This document shows positions 36,707-48,246 of a stretch of 64,000 nucleotides of DNA, piece by piece. The notes beneath the pieces were generated by a model that saw only the letters and a program-made list of their open reading frames with translations, ran no database searches and had not been told where the DNA came from. Positions within the stretch are counted from its first letter, which is position 1, and each line of letters begins with the position of its first letter. The stretch comes from Haliclystus octoradiatus (Eukaryota > Cnidaria > Staurozoa > Stauromedusae > Haliclystidae): the NCBI GenBank assembly GCA_916610825.1, contig OU744454.1, positions 10,170,922-10,234,921 of the forward strand, read 5' to 3'. Both the position numbers and the translations under genes were made by a program.

Positions 36707-39700
36707 TTACTTGACAATTATGGTCACTGATTTCGAGGCGGTGCCTCGTTTGTTTTGCCCAAAGCATGTCAATAATCCATTATCCGATATCGAGGCATTA
36801 TTGATTTGCAAACGATTGTAAATGGCTCCCAGCTGATAATTTTTTATTTGAACAGATTGGAACTGTGGGAATTAAAAAGAAAACAATCGATATCAGTTCT
36901 TAACTGTGTCTATCGATACCAGTTATGATGTGAGGCTGGTAATCAAAGTAGCCTTCGCCAGGTAGAATTTCACTTAAAAATATTACGGATATACTGTATA
37001 TGCATATATGAAGGAAATAATTGGAAGTTCTAGATGATTCGACCCCACCCATGCTGTCTATGCTTAACAGGGGTTCTAAACTAAAGTGATTGATTACTTT
37101 GAGTGTTAATATCCATTTTGGTGTTGTGATATGAATCATTTTAAGTAATTTTCGCCTTCGAGTTTTCTCCTGAAGTGACACGAGTGCGCCAAATATTATT
37201 GAATTATAACGAAAATGATTCGATCCATCTGATTGGTTTAGAGTTTGACGCCAAATCATCATAGCAAAACTAAGTTTGAAAACAAAATCAATCCTACAAC
37301 TTGATATCACGAAGGAGAATTTCCAATTTGATCAGGAGTTTCATTTTATAATTTTACCAGCAAGAAAGTCATGTAAATGCTTGTAAAAGTTGTGCTAGTT
37401 ATAATATGCACAAAGCCACTGGCGCACAGTTTCCTATGAACTCCAAGAGAAAACTCGAAGGCGAAAATTACTCGCCGAGGTGGCTCGTAATTTTCTGATG
37501 CCTCATCGTTTTTTCCTTACGTGCCTCTCGTCTCCCGAATATCAATAGCTGGTAGGAAACTGTGCGCCAATTGCTTTGTACATGTTATAACTAGCACAAC
37601 TTTTACAAGCATTCACATGACTTTCTTGCTGATAAAATGATAAAATGAAACTCCTGATCAAATTGGAAATTCTCCTTCGTGATATCAAGTTGTCAGATTG
37701 GTTGTGTTTTCAAACCTAGTTTTGCTATGATGATTTGGCGTCAAACTCTAATCACTTTCGTTATAATACAACATCAGATATCTTTCGTACTTAACAAGTA
37801 GAATATGTTGTTACCTTGTATTTGTCAGACTCTACAATATCTTTCCCGTCTGCGTCCTTCCATGTTATCGTACCAGGTGGGATAGCTAACGCTTGACATT
37901 CAACAAAAATCGTATCGTTAATTTTATATTCTTTTGCGACAGAGTACTTGCCATTCGAAAAGAATTTAATACCCATCAACGGCATCGCTTGAATAATATA
38001 ATAAAAATAGAATAAGTCTGAGTACTAACATAATAGTTTGTATAATGAGGAACCTGTTATTACACTAGTATGAATGTTGATAAAAATTGTCAGTTTCAAA
38101 TTATTTCTACGTTCACCACGAGAAAGACGAGGGTGTTTCTCGCAAATCAGCATGTGTTCTATGACCCGGTATAGTAATATTTAAGCGGGGAGGTTTCACG
38201 GTAGAAAATAGTGTCTTTGACTTTGAAATATTTAGATTCAATAGTCAAGCGGATATTCTGAATAAATGATGATGATAATGATGATGATACATTCAAGTTA
38301 AAATTTTAGACATAGTTTTTCAATGATACGCTATACACTATATAATAGACCACTATAATTTTATACGAAGTAAATTAGAGTAAATTTCATAATTATGTCT
38401 CTCGAAGATTTGAATATAGATCTGCTGGCAAACGAACTTACTTTCTATTTTAACAAGATGCGCTCTTCGTGTAGTGATGCCTGCTGCGGTTTGAACCTGG
38501 CACGTATAAATTCCTTGGTCAGCAAACTTCAGTGAGGATATTTTCAATGTGCCATCTTTGGATAACGAGAATCGCTGCGGTTTAACATTAGGCAACAGGA
38601 CACCTGGAAATCGAGTTCAAACTAAGTAAAATAACATTTTCATGACGTGAAGAAATAAACCAATGATAGATATTAGAGCTATAGTTCATACCTGCTACCG
38701 TCTCTGAAACAAGAATATTGCTCGCTTTTGCCCATAGTCTTTGGCGTAAAGGTGGTCCACTATACTGGCATGGAAGCTCAACAGAGCCTTGGTACAGGGT
38801 TGTGAATACTTTTGATGCTGTAGTGATCTTTGGCAAAACTTAATTAGAATTGAAACGATAAAAACAATATTAGGCATGATAACAAACTAATATATACATT
38901 TTGAATTCAAGGCAACTTCAAAGTAAAATATTAACTATTTAGTAAAAAAAAATTTTCATTGTTAATTTACTATACTTGATGTGGTGTTGAAAAACAGGCT
39001 TATACAGAGAGCAGAGCAAGTTAAAGTGATGAGGCAGCATACATCACATTTGGTGAGTGCGGTCAGATAATTAGAAATTAAGGTTGTTGTTGTGTGAATG
39101 CTTTCATTGACTTACTAGGGTCACATTTTCTAAAGTCAGTCGATGAGACAGCATAACCTTGTGGACAGCGGCATATGTACGATCCGATTGTATTGACGCA
39201 ACCTTCTTTCCATGCGCAGATACGACGGTCTTTGAATTTTTCACATTCATTGACATCTATAGAGGGAAACATATTAGTCAGGAGTTGCTATTAGATGTAA
39301 TTGAAATATAGAAAACGTAATAAATGCAATGCAATGTAGGGATAAATTAAGATGCATACCTTGATTGCATTCATCACCCGTCAATCCAAGATTAGGACAA
39401 ACTAAACCAATCGGAATGTTAGAAAAGATGAAAAATTTCACAACTCGGCAAAAGAGCGGGCGGATGATATATTTATAATTCATTGCTAGATTGGCCAATC
39501 GTATGGGTTTCAATCGCTCAACTGTGTCATTGGTACTCCTGAAGAATGAGGACTATATACGTACAACATCTCAACTAACAAATATAACTATCATCGATGA
39601 ATGAAATGAGTTCAAGAGAGAATGATAACTTTTTGAGAAGAACGATATTTTGAATATCACGAGCAGGGATGTCCCGAGAAAATTTTTTGAGGGGGTGTCG

Positions 39701-41450
39701 AGTCGAGCAATAAATTTGCCGACTTCACCGAAGATTGAAGAAGCAAGTTTAAGGTCCGGTATCCGGAGTTGAATCCGTCTCATCAAGGCTTGCCTAGCCA
39801 AACGCCGTTAGCCTGTGTGCATTACGTCAGAACTCCATTTCATTATTTCATATAGTGCAGCGACTCTCAGTATCATAGAGCGGAACACGGGATAGAGGCT
39901 CTTGCCTAGATAAATTGTACATTGACCTAAAGTCATCATCGGCTAAGTAAAAATTTTCCAGCAATGATTTTAAGAGTCCCATCGCATCGGGCTCAACATT
40001 TCTCTCGTCTGTCCTGATTAAATTCCTGAAAAAGTTGAAGATAATTGTCTCTACGGTATTCGTTTTCTGTGGACATGAATAAATGGATATCAAGAATTAA
40101 AAGAACTCTTTTATTTCTATTCTTGGAAAGCGAACATCGACCTTTGTCATTTCTTCTCTCTTTTGCCGACTGGAGACATTTCGAGGCAGATTTGCCGACT
40201 GACCAAGTCGCCAGGGGGGTCACGCCCCCAATACCCCCATACTATCAGTAGAATCAAGTTATATATGGAAATTAGTGAACGGCCCAACACATCAATATGT
40301 TTATGACCCAACACATCAATAACTGTAGGATATTCACTATATAAACCGACAGTTATTCAAAAATAAAATATTTACCAGCATTGGCAGCCATTTGAAATGA
40401 AGCATACTGTGTTCTTCCTCCAGAAGATGATGCTTGTACCACAAACCGTCCATTCCAAGGGTGGAGTGAAGCAGCAATCGTGCATTGCTTAAACTTAGCA
40501 CCTGGAAATCCATTGCATCTCACTGTCTTGCTATTAAACGATGCCATAATATTACCATAACCATCTTGTTCAGTAACAAATGTTATTGGTTTCTGCTTTG
40601 AAATTGATCCTGTGTATGTGAACAAATTCCGTATATTATGAACATTACCATCTTGCGTCAATTTGATAATTCGAAGTGACGTCATTTGTAGATGAGGCGG
40701 GTATTGGCCAGTAGCAATCCCTTGAATCTAGAGACAGAAAACGAGCACAAACGGTAATGCCTATGAATATACGATTTATCCCGCTGCGAGGTGCCCAGAT
40801 CATGCAATGAGGCGCAAAAATGGAAATAATAGCGAAATTTTCGAAATGACAAACCCCGTAGAAAATTTATCGAAGTACCCCCCCCCCCCCGGTTTTAAAG
40901 AATGTGATATCATTGCATCAGTACTCAGTAGATGAAATGTATTCATGAATGTTTGTCACTCAGCTTAGAAACTACTTTACATACACCGCTACCAGCCTCG
41001 GTTTCATAATTGGGAAGTATGGACAATCTATCTCAACAGTTGCCCGGCTCCAGGATCATCTGGGGCATATATGTCTGTACTGCAGCTTTCAAGCACATTT
41101 GTGATATAATTTTTCAAGATTTTTTGATGATTTTTCTCATTTTGCATGAATAAAAAATATTGAACAAATTATTTGAAAACATCCGTAGGGTCTAATGTTT
41201 CTCGTCGGTCCTAGAATACTGTAGTTCATCGCCAAGGAATATCTGAGTACAATTATACTATAGCAACCCATACAGTAAAGTAAATGTTATGTATCGGCTA
41301 TCTATGAACTATGAATAGACTCACTTTTCCTTGTGCTTTTTTCATTGCATTGTTAGCATTGTGAATCGTTGAGAAGAAGGCAGAGACAGGAACAAAATTC
41401 CATAAGATCAAATGGGTGAATACCACGATGACGGAAGTAAAATTCAACAT
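36707..41450 (-). CDS. Secreted EGF/Ig-domain protein with an unrecognised N-terminal domain
   Basis: Extracellular protein of 422 residues, read from the minus strand. Coding exons in gene order: 41450-41325, 40727-40376, 39401-39360, 39256-39116, 38838-38692, 38603-38442, 37987-37815, 36832-36707; all phases join. Residues 1-24 form a signal peptide ending FVPVSA. Residues ~25-160 are a single domain (LFTYTGSISK, FKQCTIAASLHPWNGRFVV) that I do not recognise. A short link (CPNLGLTGDECNQ) leads to a calcium-binding-type EGF repeat (DVNECEKF to CRCPQGY). Two Ig domains follow, the first with YTCQVQTAAG and the second split by the last intron, with SDNGLLTCFGQ near the stop. EGF plus Ig layouts occur in matrix proteins such as hemicentins, but this is far shorter and I give no symbol. 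A noncoding first exon probably ends at 41844. Confidence 0.82.
37203..37767. repeat. Large inverted repeat (arms ~215-230 bp) in the last intron of the EGF/Ig gene
   Basis: The left arm 37203-37435 (attataacgaaaatgatt to cgcacagtttcct) pairs with the right arm 37554-37767 (aggaaactgtgcgcca to ctttcgttataat), with scattered mismatches and a small indel. The spacer is about 118 bp. A nested pair (ttttcgccttcgagttttct at 37149 and agaaaactcgaaggcgaaaa at 37448) extends the structure leftward. The element lies in the intron that splits the second Ig domain. It looks like a foldback transposon derivative. Confidence 0.88.
38264..38288. repeat. ATG/ATGA microsatellite
   Basis: A run of atgatgatgataatgatgat in the intron between the two Ig-domain exon groups. 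Simple repeat only. Confidence 0.85.
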
Positions 41451-42227
41451 CACGCAGCAACAAGGACTCAGAATGTGGCTAAAGATGCTAACAAAAGAAA
41501 TCAATCATTAATGATGTAATTTATTAACAATTTATTACACAAATTAATTAGAAAAGTAGGATTGAATATATACTGAATCTTCCCTGCCATTTGTTATATA
41601 GAAGAGTAGAAGAATCACGCGAGAATTGAGTGAGATAAAATGAATGAGATTACGAAATTATGAACCCCTTAATTTGGAAACAAGTGACATATTTTTAGAA
41701 TTTCCGTTCACTTCACTATACGCAAATCAATAAGTAATATATCCGAGCGGTATATAAATATGTAAATGATAAATCCGTAATTGGTCAAACAAAATAAAAT
41801 GTATATGAAGAAGGCAATTAATACAAACTATGTAAAAACTTACCTGATAGACAGCTGACGATGAATGAATGGTCTGTGACCTGTGCTGTACAGATAGTGT
41901 AGTCAGTTTTCATACTGCGTACACAAGACAACGTACTGCGCCTGCTGTGCTGTGGTCTATAGCCTACTAATAATAGTCTCTCATCTTTATACTAGCTGTC
42001 AAATATCATTCACACCGGTAGACCGGAAGCTGTTAATTATTTATGACGAGCTGACGACAGAACTATGCATCAAAAATGACGTAGGCTTTGGAGGCTTGGT
42101 TTTGACGTCACTAGAGCCCAGGTCTTCTATGACGAAGAGCGATCAAATTTTCTTTCGTGCATTTCAGTTAGCTTGCTGCCTCGATGAACAGAACATCTCA
42201 GTAAAATATTGCATCTTTGCTACTGAG
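41451..42227. promoter_or_regulatory. Shared 5' region of the divergent EGF/Ig gene (-) and CDO1 (+)
   Basis: The two start codons point away from each other, 777 bp apart. On the minus strand an acceptor ttttgttag lies just before 41487 and a strong donor (ctatcag|gtaagt) ends an upstream exon at 41844, implying a noncoding first exon around 41844-41960. On the plus strand a long open frame continues upstream of the CDO1 ATG, with an earlier in-frame ATG near 42130 and an acceptor-like tttcag ending at 42167. I see no TATA box. The true transcription starts cannot be fixed from sequence. Confidence 0.6.
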
Positions 42228-45200
42228 ATGACAACAAATACTAAAACTGCTGATTCATTACAAGAACTTATCGAGGGACTACATGTTTTGTTCTCTGGAG
42301 AAAGAGTTAACGTAGAAGAAGTGAATTCTTTATTATCAAGCTACAAGTCTAATCCGAAAGAATGGAAAAAATATGCCAACTTCGATGCCTACAGGTAGCA
42401 CGCTGCACTGTTGTCTTTATTTTTGAATGTTATAATTTGAAGCCTGCAAAAGGACCTGTTACTGTTCATGCTGCTAGTGAAACCGGCTAGTTAAACATTT
42501 GAAATAATTATTTTTACTGTACACTCTCCTACGATCCCACTTTCTATCTCCACGTTGACTGATCTATAAGTCCCGCTATGATACGCCGCAATTTGACGAG
42601 TGGTCACTTACAAACATATCAAAATCGTCATAGTAAAAAGTGAGACTTGGGCAAGTCAAATCTCCACGTTGTGTTGCTGTGCTTGGCCGCCTGACCCAGT
42701 TAAATAAACCTGTACAGCAGCACGTAAACGCTTGAATGGATTTGTATTCAATTCTCGAATGTGAATATATTCTCTTTTTCAGATACACTCGAAACTTAGT
42801 CGATGAAGGTAATGGAAAGTTCAACCTAATTCTCATATGCTGGGGAGAAGGGCAAGGAAGGTGGGTCTTGATTAAGATTTATGACTGGTCTTACATTATT
42901 TTTCAAGTTAGAAGGTAGATTGTAGGCCTATATGACAACACATTGTAGGTGATGATGTTGATAAATGAATGCAACACAACACCAATGCAAATATTACGCA
43001 ATTAATAGCATAATCCGCAGGTAGTGTTTATTAATACTAATCTTGGATATGGTTAGTTAGTTGGAGGCTATGGTGCTGGTCTGCAGAAAATGCTAACACC
43101 TGTATTAAATAGCAGGTAGGCTTGTATAATTTGTATATGGTCTGGTCAGCTATCAACTGAATGACTTTACTGAATAAGTCTGACTTGTTTGTTTGTACGT
43201 TTATTCCATTGTATTGAAAGGCAACGTTGAATAAAGAATAATTTATGAAGTGAATTATTCAAGATATTGAATCTATAAAATAATATATTTCACTATATGA
43301 ATTTATAAAATGCATGAAAGCTGTTCTAGTTCGACTGATTTTATTTACCTCGCATGATTATTTCAATGTTAGTTTCAATGTATCTCTGGCTCGTTTGTGA
43401 GGTGCAGCAATGGGACTACAGTACGGTAAGATGTTGAAAAATGACCAGTACTACAACACAACAGTGATGGGAAATTACTTTTTCTGGTGAATTAAAATGG
43501 AAAAAGATTTCAGAATGTCAAGACATATTTTTAATTTATTGAAGGAAAATTGATGATATCAGTTCATTCTTGCCAAGCTGGTCCCGGGCGTGTGATGATA
43601 TCTGGATAATATTGCCTTCTGAAACAGAGGTTGTAAGCTAACAATGCGTAATGAAATAAAATAATAAATAGAAATGCAGACTGATCTGTATAGGCTACTG
43701 TGTGATCTTTCCAAAATTTGCATCAAGCTTTATATCATCTTTAGGGTAGAGATCATGCTGTTCCATTTTTATCCTTTCTTTTGCTCCACTTTTGAACGCC
43801 AATCTATGCAACATCCAATTTTTATTCAAATTTAATTGTATGATATTTTTATTATCGTTTCAGCGGTATTCATGATCATTCTGATGCACACTGTTTTATG
43901 AAAGTGATGGATGGCTCAATCCAAGAAACATTGTTTGGATGGCCAAGTGAAACAGTTGAAGAAGGCGGCATGAAACCAGTCAGAGTTAATCAATACAACA
44001 CCGATGAAGTGGCATACATAAATGGTGAGTAGAGTATGTGTTAATTCTATGGGACTGCAGCACACTGACATAGTTCTGCAATTTTAACAGCAGTCACCTT
44101 AATCAAAATTGATATAAACTATTTCTAAATATCAAATGCTAAATTTTTGAAACTTGATGTGTATATCCAGGGATATCATGATAAGCAAATGTTCAGGTCA
44201 AACCAGCAAACCTATGTAGAACCCTTGCACAGAATGGGAGGGGGTGCAACCAAAGAGCAAAGCATCTGGTATCTGCAAATGGTATGCAATAGAAGTATCC
44301 TTTTGTTGCGATTATACACTCTGCATCTGTTATTCTGTCCTGAAGAATATCTGCAAAGAAAATCTTGAGCCTGATAACAGACACCTATGATGAATGCTCA
44401 CAAAATCATTCTAAGCATACAAAACGAAAATACAAGCCATGCATTAATCAGTTCACAGTTTCACTCAAGTATCAAGCCAGCCTTCACCTTTCTCTTTGAA
44501 TCCAAACTGCGTTATAAATAAAGTAAGTCTTTCACATACGTAAGCAGACAGACAATACATGATTGTCTACTGTTTGTTCAACAGAAATAAAAACTTTTAC
44601 AAAGGAAAACATTTAATTCAGGCCAGCTATATGGTTTAGCGTAGCAAGGCATTATAACCCTGGCACTAGGCAGTCCGAGTTGTAAATGCTGCCTTTCTAA
44701 ATGCTGATTTGTATTACCAGATGGTGCCAGAATATTCAACTGGTAATGTTTCAAAAACATCAAGTTTTACGGCCCTATGTTTAATTTTTTCATTTATCAT
44801 TCATTCACTAGAAAATTTACAGGAGTAACCTTTTTATCAAGTAACTAAAATGAATGGATGCAATAAAATATATTAAATGTTATATGTATCATTATTTATT
44901 TAATTAAAAATGATATTCCTGTAAACTTTCCAGCGAACGATTTCCATGTTTGAGAATTGCATTGGTCAAATTCTAATTACAGTAAATTTGAATTTAAGAA
45001 TGTTTTCTGACCACATGGTTTTGTCATAAGCACTAGTATATATATATATATATTGATACCATTTTTCTCATACAAAATCAAATAAAATGCAATACTATTT
45101 CAAAGTTGAGGTTATTCTTTATCCAAAGCTAAATTGTGTTCATGTTTGTAATTGCTAGCATAAATTTGAATAATATTTGAGTTAAAATAATCTCTTCTTA

Positions 45201-46769
45201 CCCTTGCGTGTTTTCAAATGTTTTTCTCATTGCGCTAAAAATGTAATAACTTTTAACCTTTTCATCGGACCCTGCACAGACGGTTCACCCTTGAGGCATT
45301 ACTAGTAATCTATATCTTCAAAAAATTACTTCCAATGGAAATGAGAAAGACAGTGGATTTCAAAGAATTGAATAAGACAAAACCACAATCACACACACAT
45401 TGAGGCAATGCGCAATTAAGCAATAGAATTATACTGGTTTAAACGGAAGACTCTGATATCTGCCAATGAATAATATAGGATCATCATATTATGTTTTGCC
45501 ATCAATATGAATACTACACACAAGATTAACAGGTTAAGGCTGCCATAATGAATGAACATTAAATAATATCCTTAAGTTATCACAAATAGCGTTGATAGTC
45601 TGTTTGTAGATTATCCATAAGTTATTTGTTATTATGAGTCGAGCACAGAAAGCTTTCCTTGTCATGCGTCATTTATTAATTTCTTTGTAGATTCCCTTGG
45701 CCTTCATCGGATTGAGAATACAAGTCATTCCGACCCAGCTGTTTCTCTCCATCTATACTGTCCACCGTTTGATAGTTGTCAATCGTTTGATGAACGCACA
45801 GGCAAACAAAGATGCTGCAAAGTCACTTTCTGGAGTCAGTTTGGAAAGAGAACACCTTATGTAAGTTATTATGCGGCCGATTCCGTTACTATTTCTACAA
45901 TCCGTCTGCATTAGATCATGGACTCATGCTAGGTTCCAGAAGGTTCCGGAAGGTTCCGGAACGCTCCAATGGATTTCATTAAGCTGCATTGTCTACTCCT
46001 GACCAGAGCTGAAAATAAGACCAATGGGATACTAATTGTTTTTAGAATTTTCAAAATATGAGCCACTCGCCCATCTGCTCAATTTATAGGATTTTACCTA
46101 ATTTAAACATGTCATCAAACAAATTTGAAAGCAGACTTCAGTGCCTAGGTGCTGAACTATTTCTAACAATAACAGGTGAAGAGGAAGTCATGGTCACGCC
46201 TCATGTTGTCATGAAATAAAATATTTCAAATCATGTACACAGTAGAAACTATCTATAACGACACCCCTGGAAATTTTCAAGGAGTATGTTATAGCCAATA
46301 TAGCCAATTAGTTAGTCATAAAAATATTCAGACAGTGAAATCACTTGAGAATTAGGGTGTTGCCCAGAAAATGCTGTAATCATTTTGCTGGTGAATTCTT
46401 CCTTGAAATGTTAAAGTTTGCTGAAAACCAGCAGCTCTGCATTGTAAATTTTATGTTTCACTCGTACAAATTACAATTCACAAATGACTATAAATTAAAG
46501 GTCTCATGAGCAGCGTGATTTTCACAGATCACGTCAATAAATTATATGCTTTGATAAATTATATATAACACTCATTTCATTTCTCACAAAAATACCCTTT
46601 GCCACCACCTCTATTTACAAGCAACTAATAAAGTAACGTTGTCACTTTAAACATAGCATCTAATTATGGTCCATATAGCTGTATTGCTGACAATGTTTTT
46701 AAACAGTTTTCTCATCCCCAGGGGACAAGCGGTGGCCCATACGAATCAACAGTGGAAAAAAAATGTTAA
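42228..46769 (+). CDS. CDO1: Cysteine dioxygenase type 1
   Basis: Cytosolic non-heme iron enzyme that oxidises cysteine to cysteine sulfinate, the entry step to hypotaurine and taurine. Exons 42228-42394, 42783-42860, 43864-44024, 45691-45860, 46722-46769 give 207 residues (human CDO1 has 200) with all phases joined. The cupin iron ligands are present: IHDH (His85, His87) and His141 in GLHRIEN. The thioether cofactor pair is kept: Cys92 (HDHSDAHC) and Tyr158 (SLHLYCPPF). The Ser-His-Tyr relay (Ser154, His156, Tyr158) and substrate-binding Arg59 (RYTRN) are also kept, so a normal active enzyme is expected. The chosen ATG gives an N-terminus of family length; an in-frame ATG 33 codons upstream could add an extension. 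An AATAAA at 46781-46786 is 12 nt past the stop, unusually close. It converges with PSAT1. Confidence 0.97.
45031..45056. repeat. TA dinucleotide repeat
   Basis: A short (ta)n run in CDO1 intron 3 (44025-45690). The rest of that 1.7-kb intron shows no recognisable feature. Confidence 0.8.
45934..45963. promoter_or_regulatory. Perfect six-unit heat-shock element array in CDO1 intron 4
   Basis: The stretch reads as TTC-nn-GAA-nn-TTC-nn-GAA-nn-TTC-nn-GAA with exact 2-nt spacing, the arrangement bound by HSF trimers in eukaryotes. It can equally be described as a 10-bp unit (aggttccgga) repeated three times. It lies 74 nt after CDO1 exon 4. Binding or heat response is not shown, and it could be a tandem repeat that happens to match. 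Confidence 0.6.
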
Positions 46770-48246
46770 GGTTGGTTAACAATAAAGGTATGGATCGGAT
46801 TTACTAAGAGCCCCTTGCCTAGACATTCTGTCAGGCTAGATATCTTATTATTACTGTGAATAAATAAATGCTACCACACTCCAATAAGAAAACGTCATTA
46901 ATGGATATGAACTGCTTGGCATTGTAAAATGCAGAGAACATGATACACATCACACATTGAAATTCTCATGCTTGCAATGAATCAGTATTGTAATTTGTTC
47001 CATCAAGCCCTGGCCAAATGACTTATTTTGCCAACATTCATAGGATTTTCAAAATCCTATCTATGTTGATGTAATGAAAAGTAATTTGGCCAACTTCACA
47101 ATGTTTGGCTGATGTTGAATTTCACTGTTTTGGATTTTAAATATTTTCTAAAATTTCGCCAACAGTGGTAGGATTTTGCGGGTGTTCTATTGCTCTATTG
47201 TACGAAATCCTATCGATGTTGGTGAAGTGGCCAAATTACTTTTTCCAACGCCGCTGATTGGCCGATAATGACGTAGCTTCATTCAACAATCAACATAGAT
47301 GGGTTCAGTAAACTCAGTTGACAAAAATGGGATGAAATAAATCCTACCCATGTTGGCGTAAATAGAAGTTCTTTTGACCACATCCAAGATGTTGATGAAA
47401 AACAACAACATACGTAGCATTAAATCCTACCACGGACTAAAAAGTCATTAGGCTTTAGTTGAGTCAATTTTATAACTGATGTGGAAAAAAGTTTACGAGA
47501 AGCAACAATTCAAAATTTGTATACATTGCAGACATTTGAATATTCAATAAGAAAATTCTGCATAAAATGAATTTGCCTTGATTTTGGTTTCTTTTCCTTG
47601 TAGTTCCATTCAACAATCAGACCATCTCTTTATTACAAATTTTACAATACAACATAGACAATGCAGCAAAGAAAACTCATTCAGTAATAATAATAATATT
47701 ATTAAAATTTCATTTTAATCAGTAAAGAAACAATTTTTTTCTCTATTATCTAATGTCAATATGTGGCATATATGTTGATGTTTCCAAATCATAACTTGCC
47801 GTTAATGTATCAAAGATACTCGTACATATTCATTGTGTTACTGCCCTAACTGTAATTATTTGCCCTAAATAAGTTTATTCTCAAACTGTATGCAAATTTA
47901 GCATTTATCTTATCCAAATAACTATGATATTATTTAACCTATAATGTATGTGTTGTTTTACAAACAAATAATAATAAAAGTAACGTATTGTTAATGTGAA
48001 TACAGTTGATGTCCATTGTTACAAAATGGTTTACATGCTGTGTAATTTCATTAGATGATTACCTATTATAAAATATTAATAACTGTCGAAGACTACCACA
48101 TTAGATGTATATTGTCATCGATTAGGAGATTAATTTATATAAATACTTATTTATAAAAACATGCGTCATTTGGTATTATTCGTCGTATATTTGATTGGCA
48201 TTATAATGATCAGTATTGCCTGTGTGTTAGTTTGTTTTCCAGTGAG
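46770..48246. other. Intergenic space between CDO1 and PSAT1 stops
   Basis: The 3' ends converge here. The left half carries the inverted-repeat element at 47008-47400. The right half is AT-rich, with an ATA/ATT run near 47686-47705. No gene is recognised. Confidence 0.65.
47008..47400. mobile_element. Non-autonomous inverted-repeat element (MITE-like) downstream of CDO1
   Basis: The left end ggccaaatgacttattttgc, then caacattcataggattt, is mirrored by the right end aaatcctacccatgttggcg ... acttctttt-type sequence before about 47395 (roughly two thirds of positions pair). Inside, aaaatcctatctatgttgatg near 47052 faces gaaatcctatcgatgttggtg near 47200 as a direct relative. There is no coding capacity and no clear target duplication. 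Confidence 0.5.

Noticed and set aside
36900..37310. 136-codon minus frame as the 3' end of the EGF/Ig gene
   Set aside because: It overlaps the inverted repeat and has no Ig features. The exon at 36707-36832 instead supplies the missing second half of the Ig domain in the right phase.
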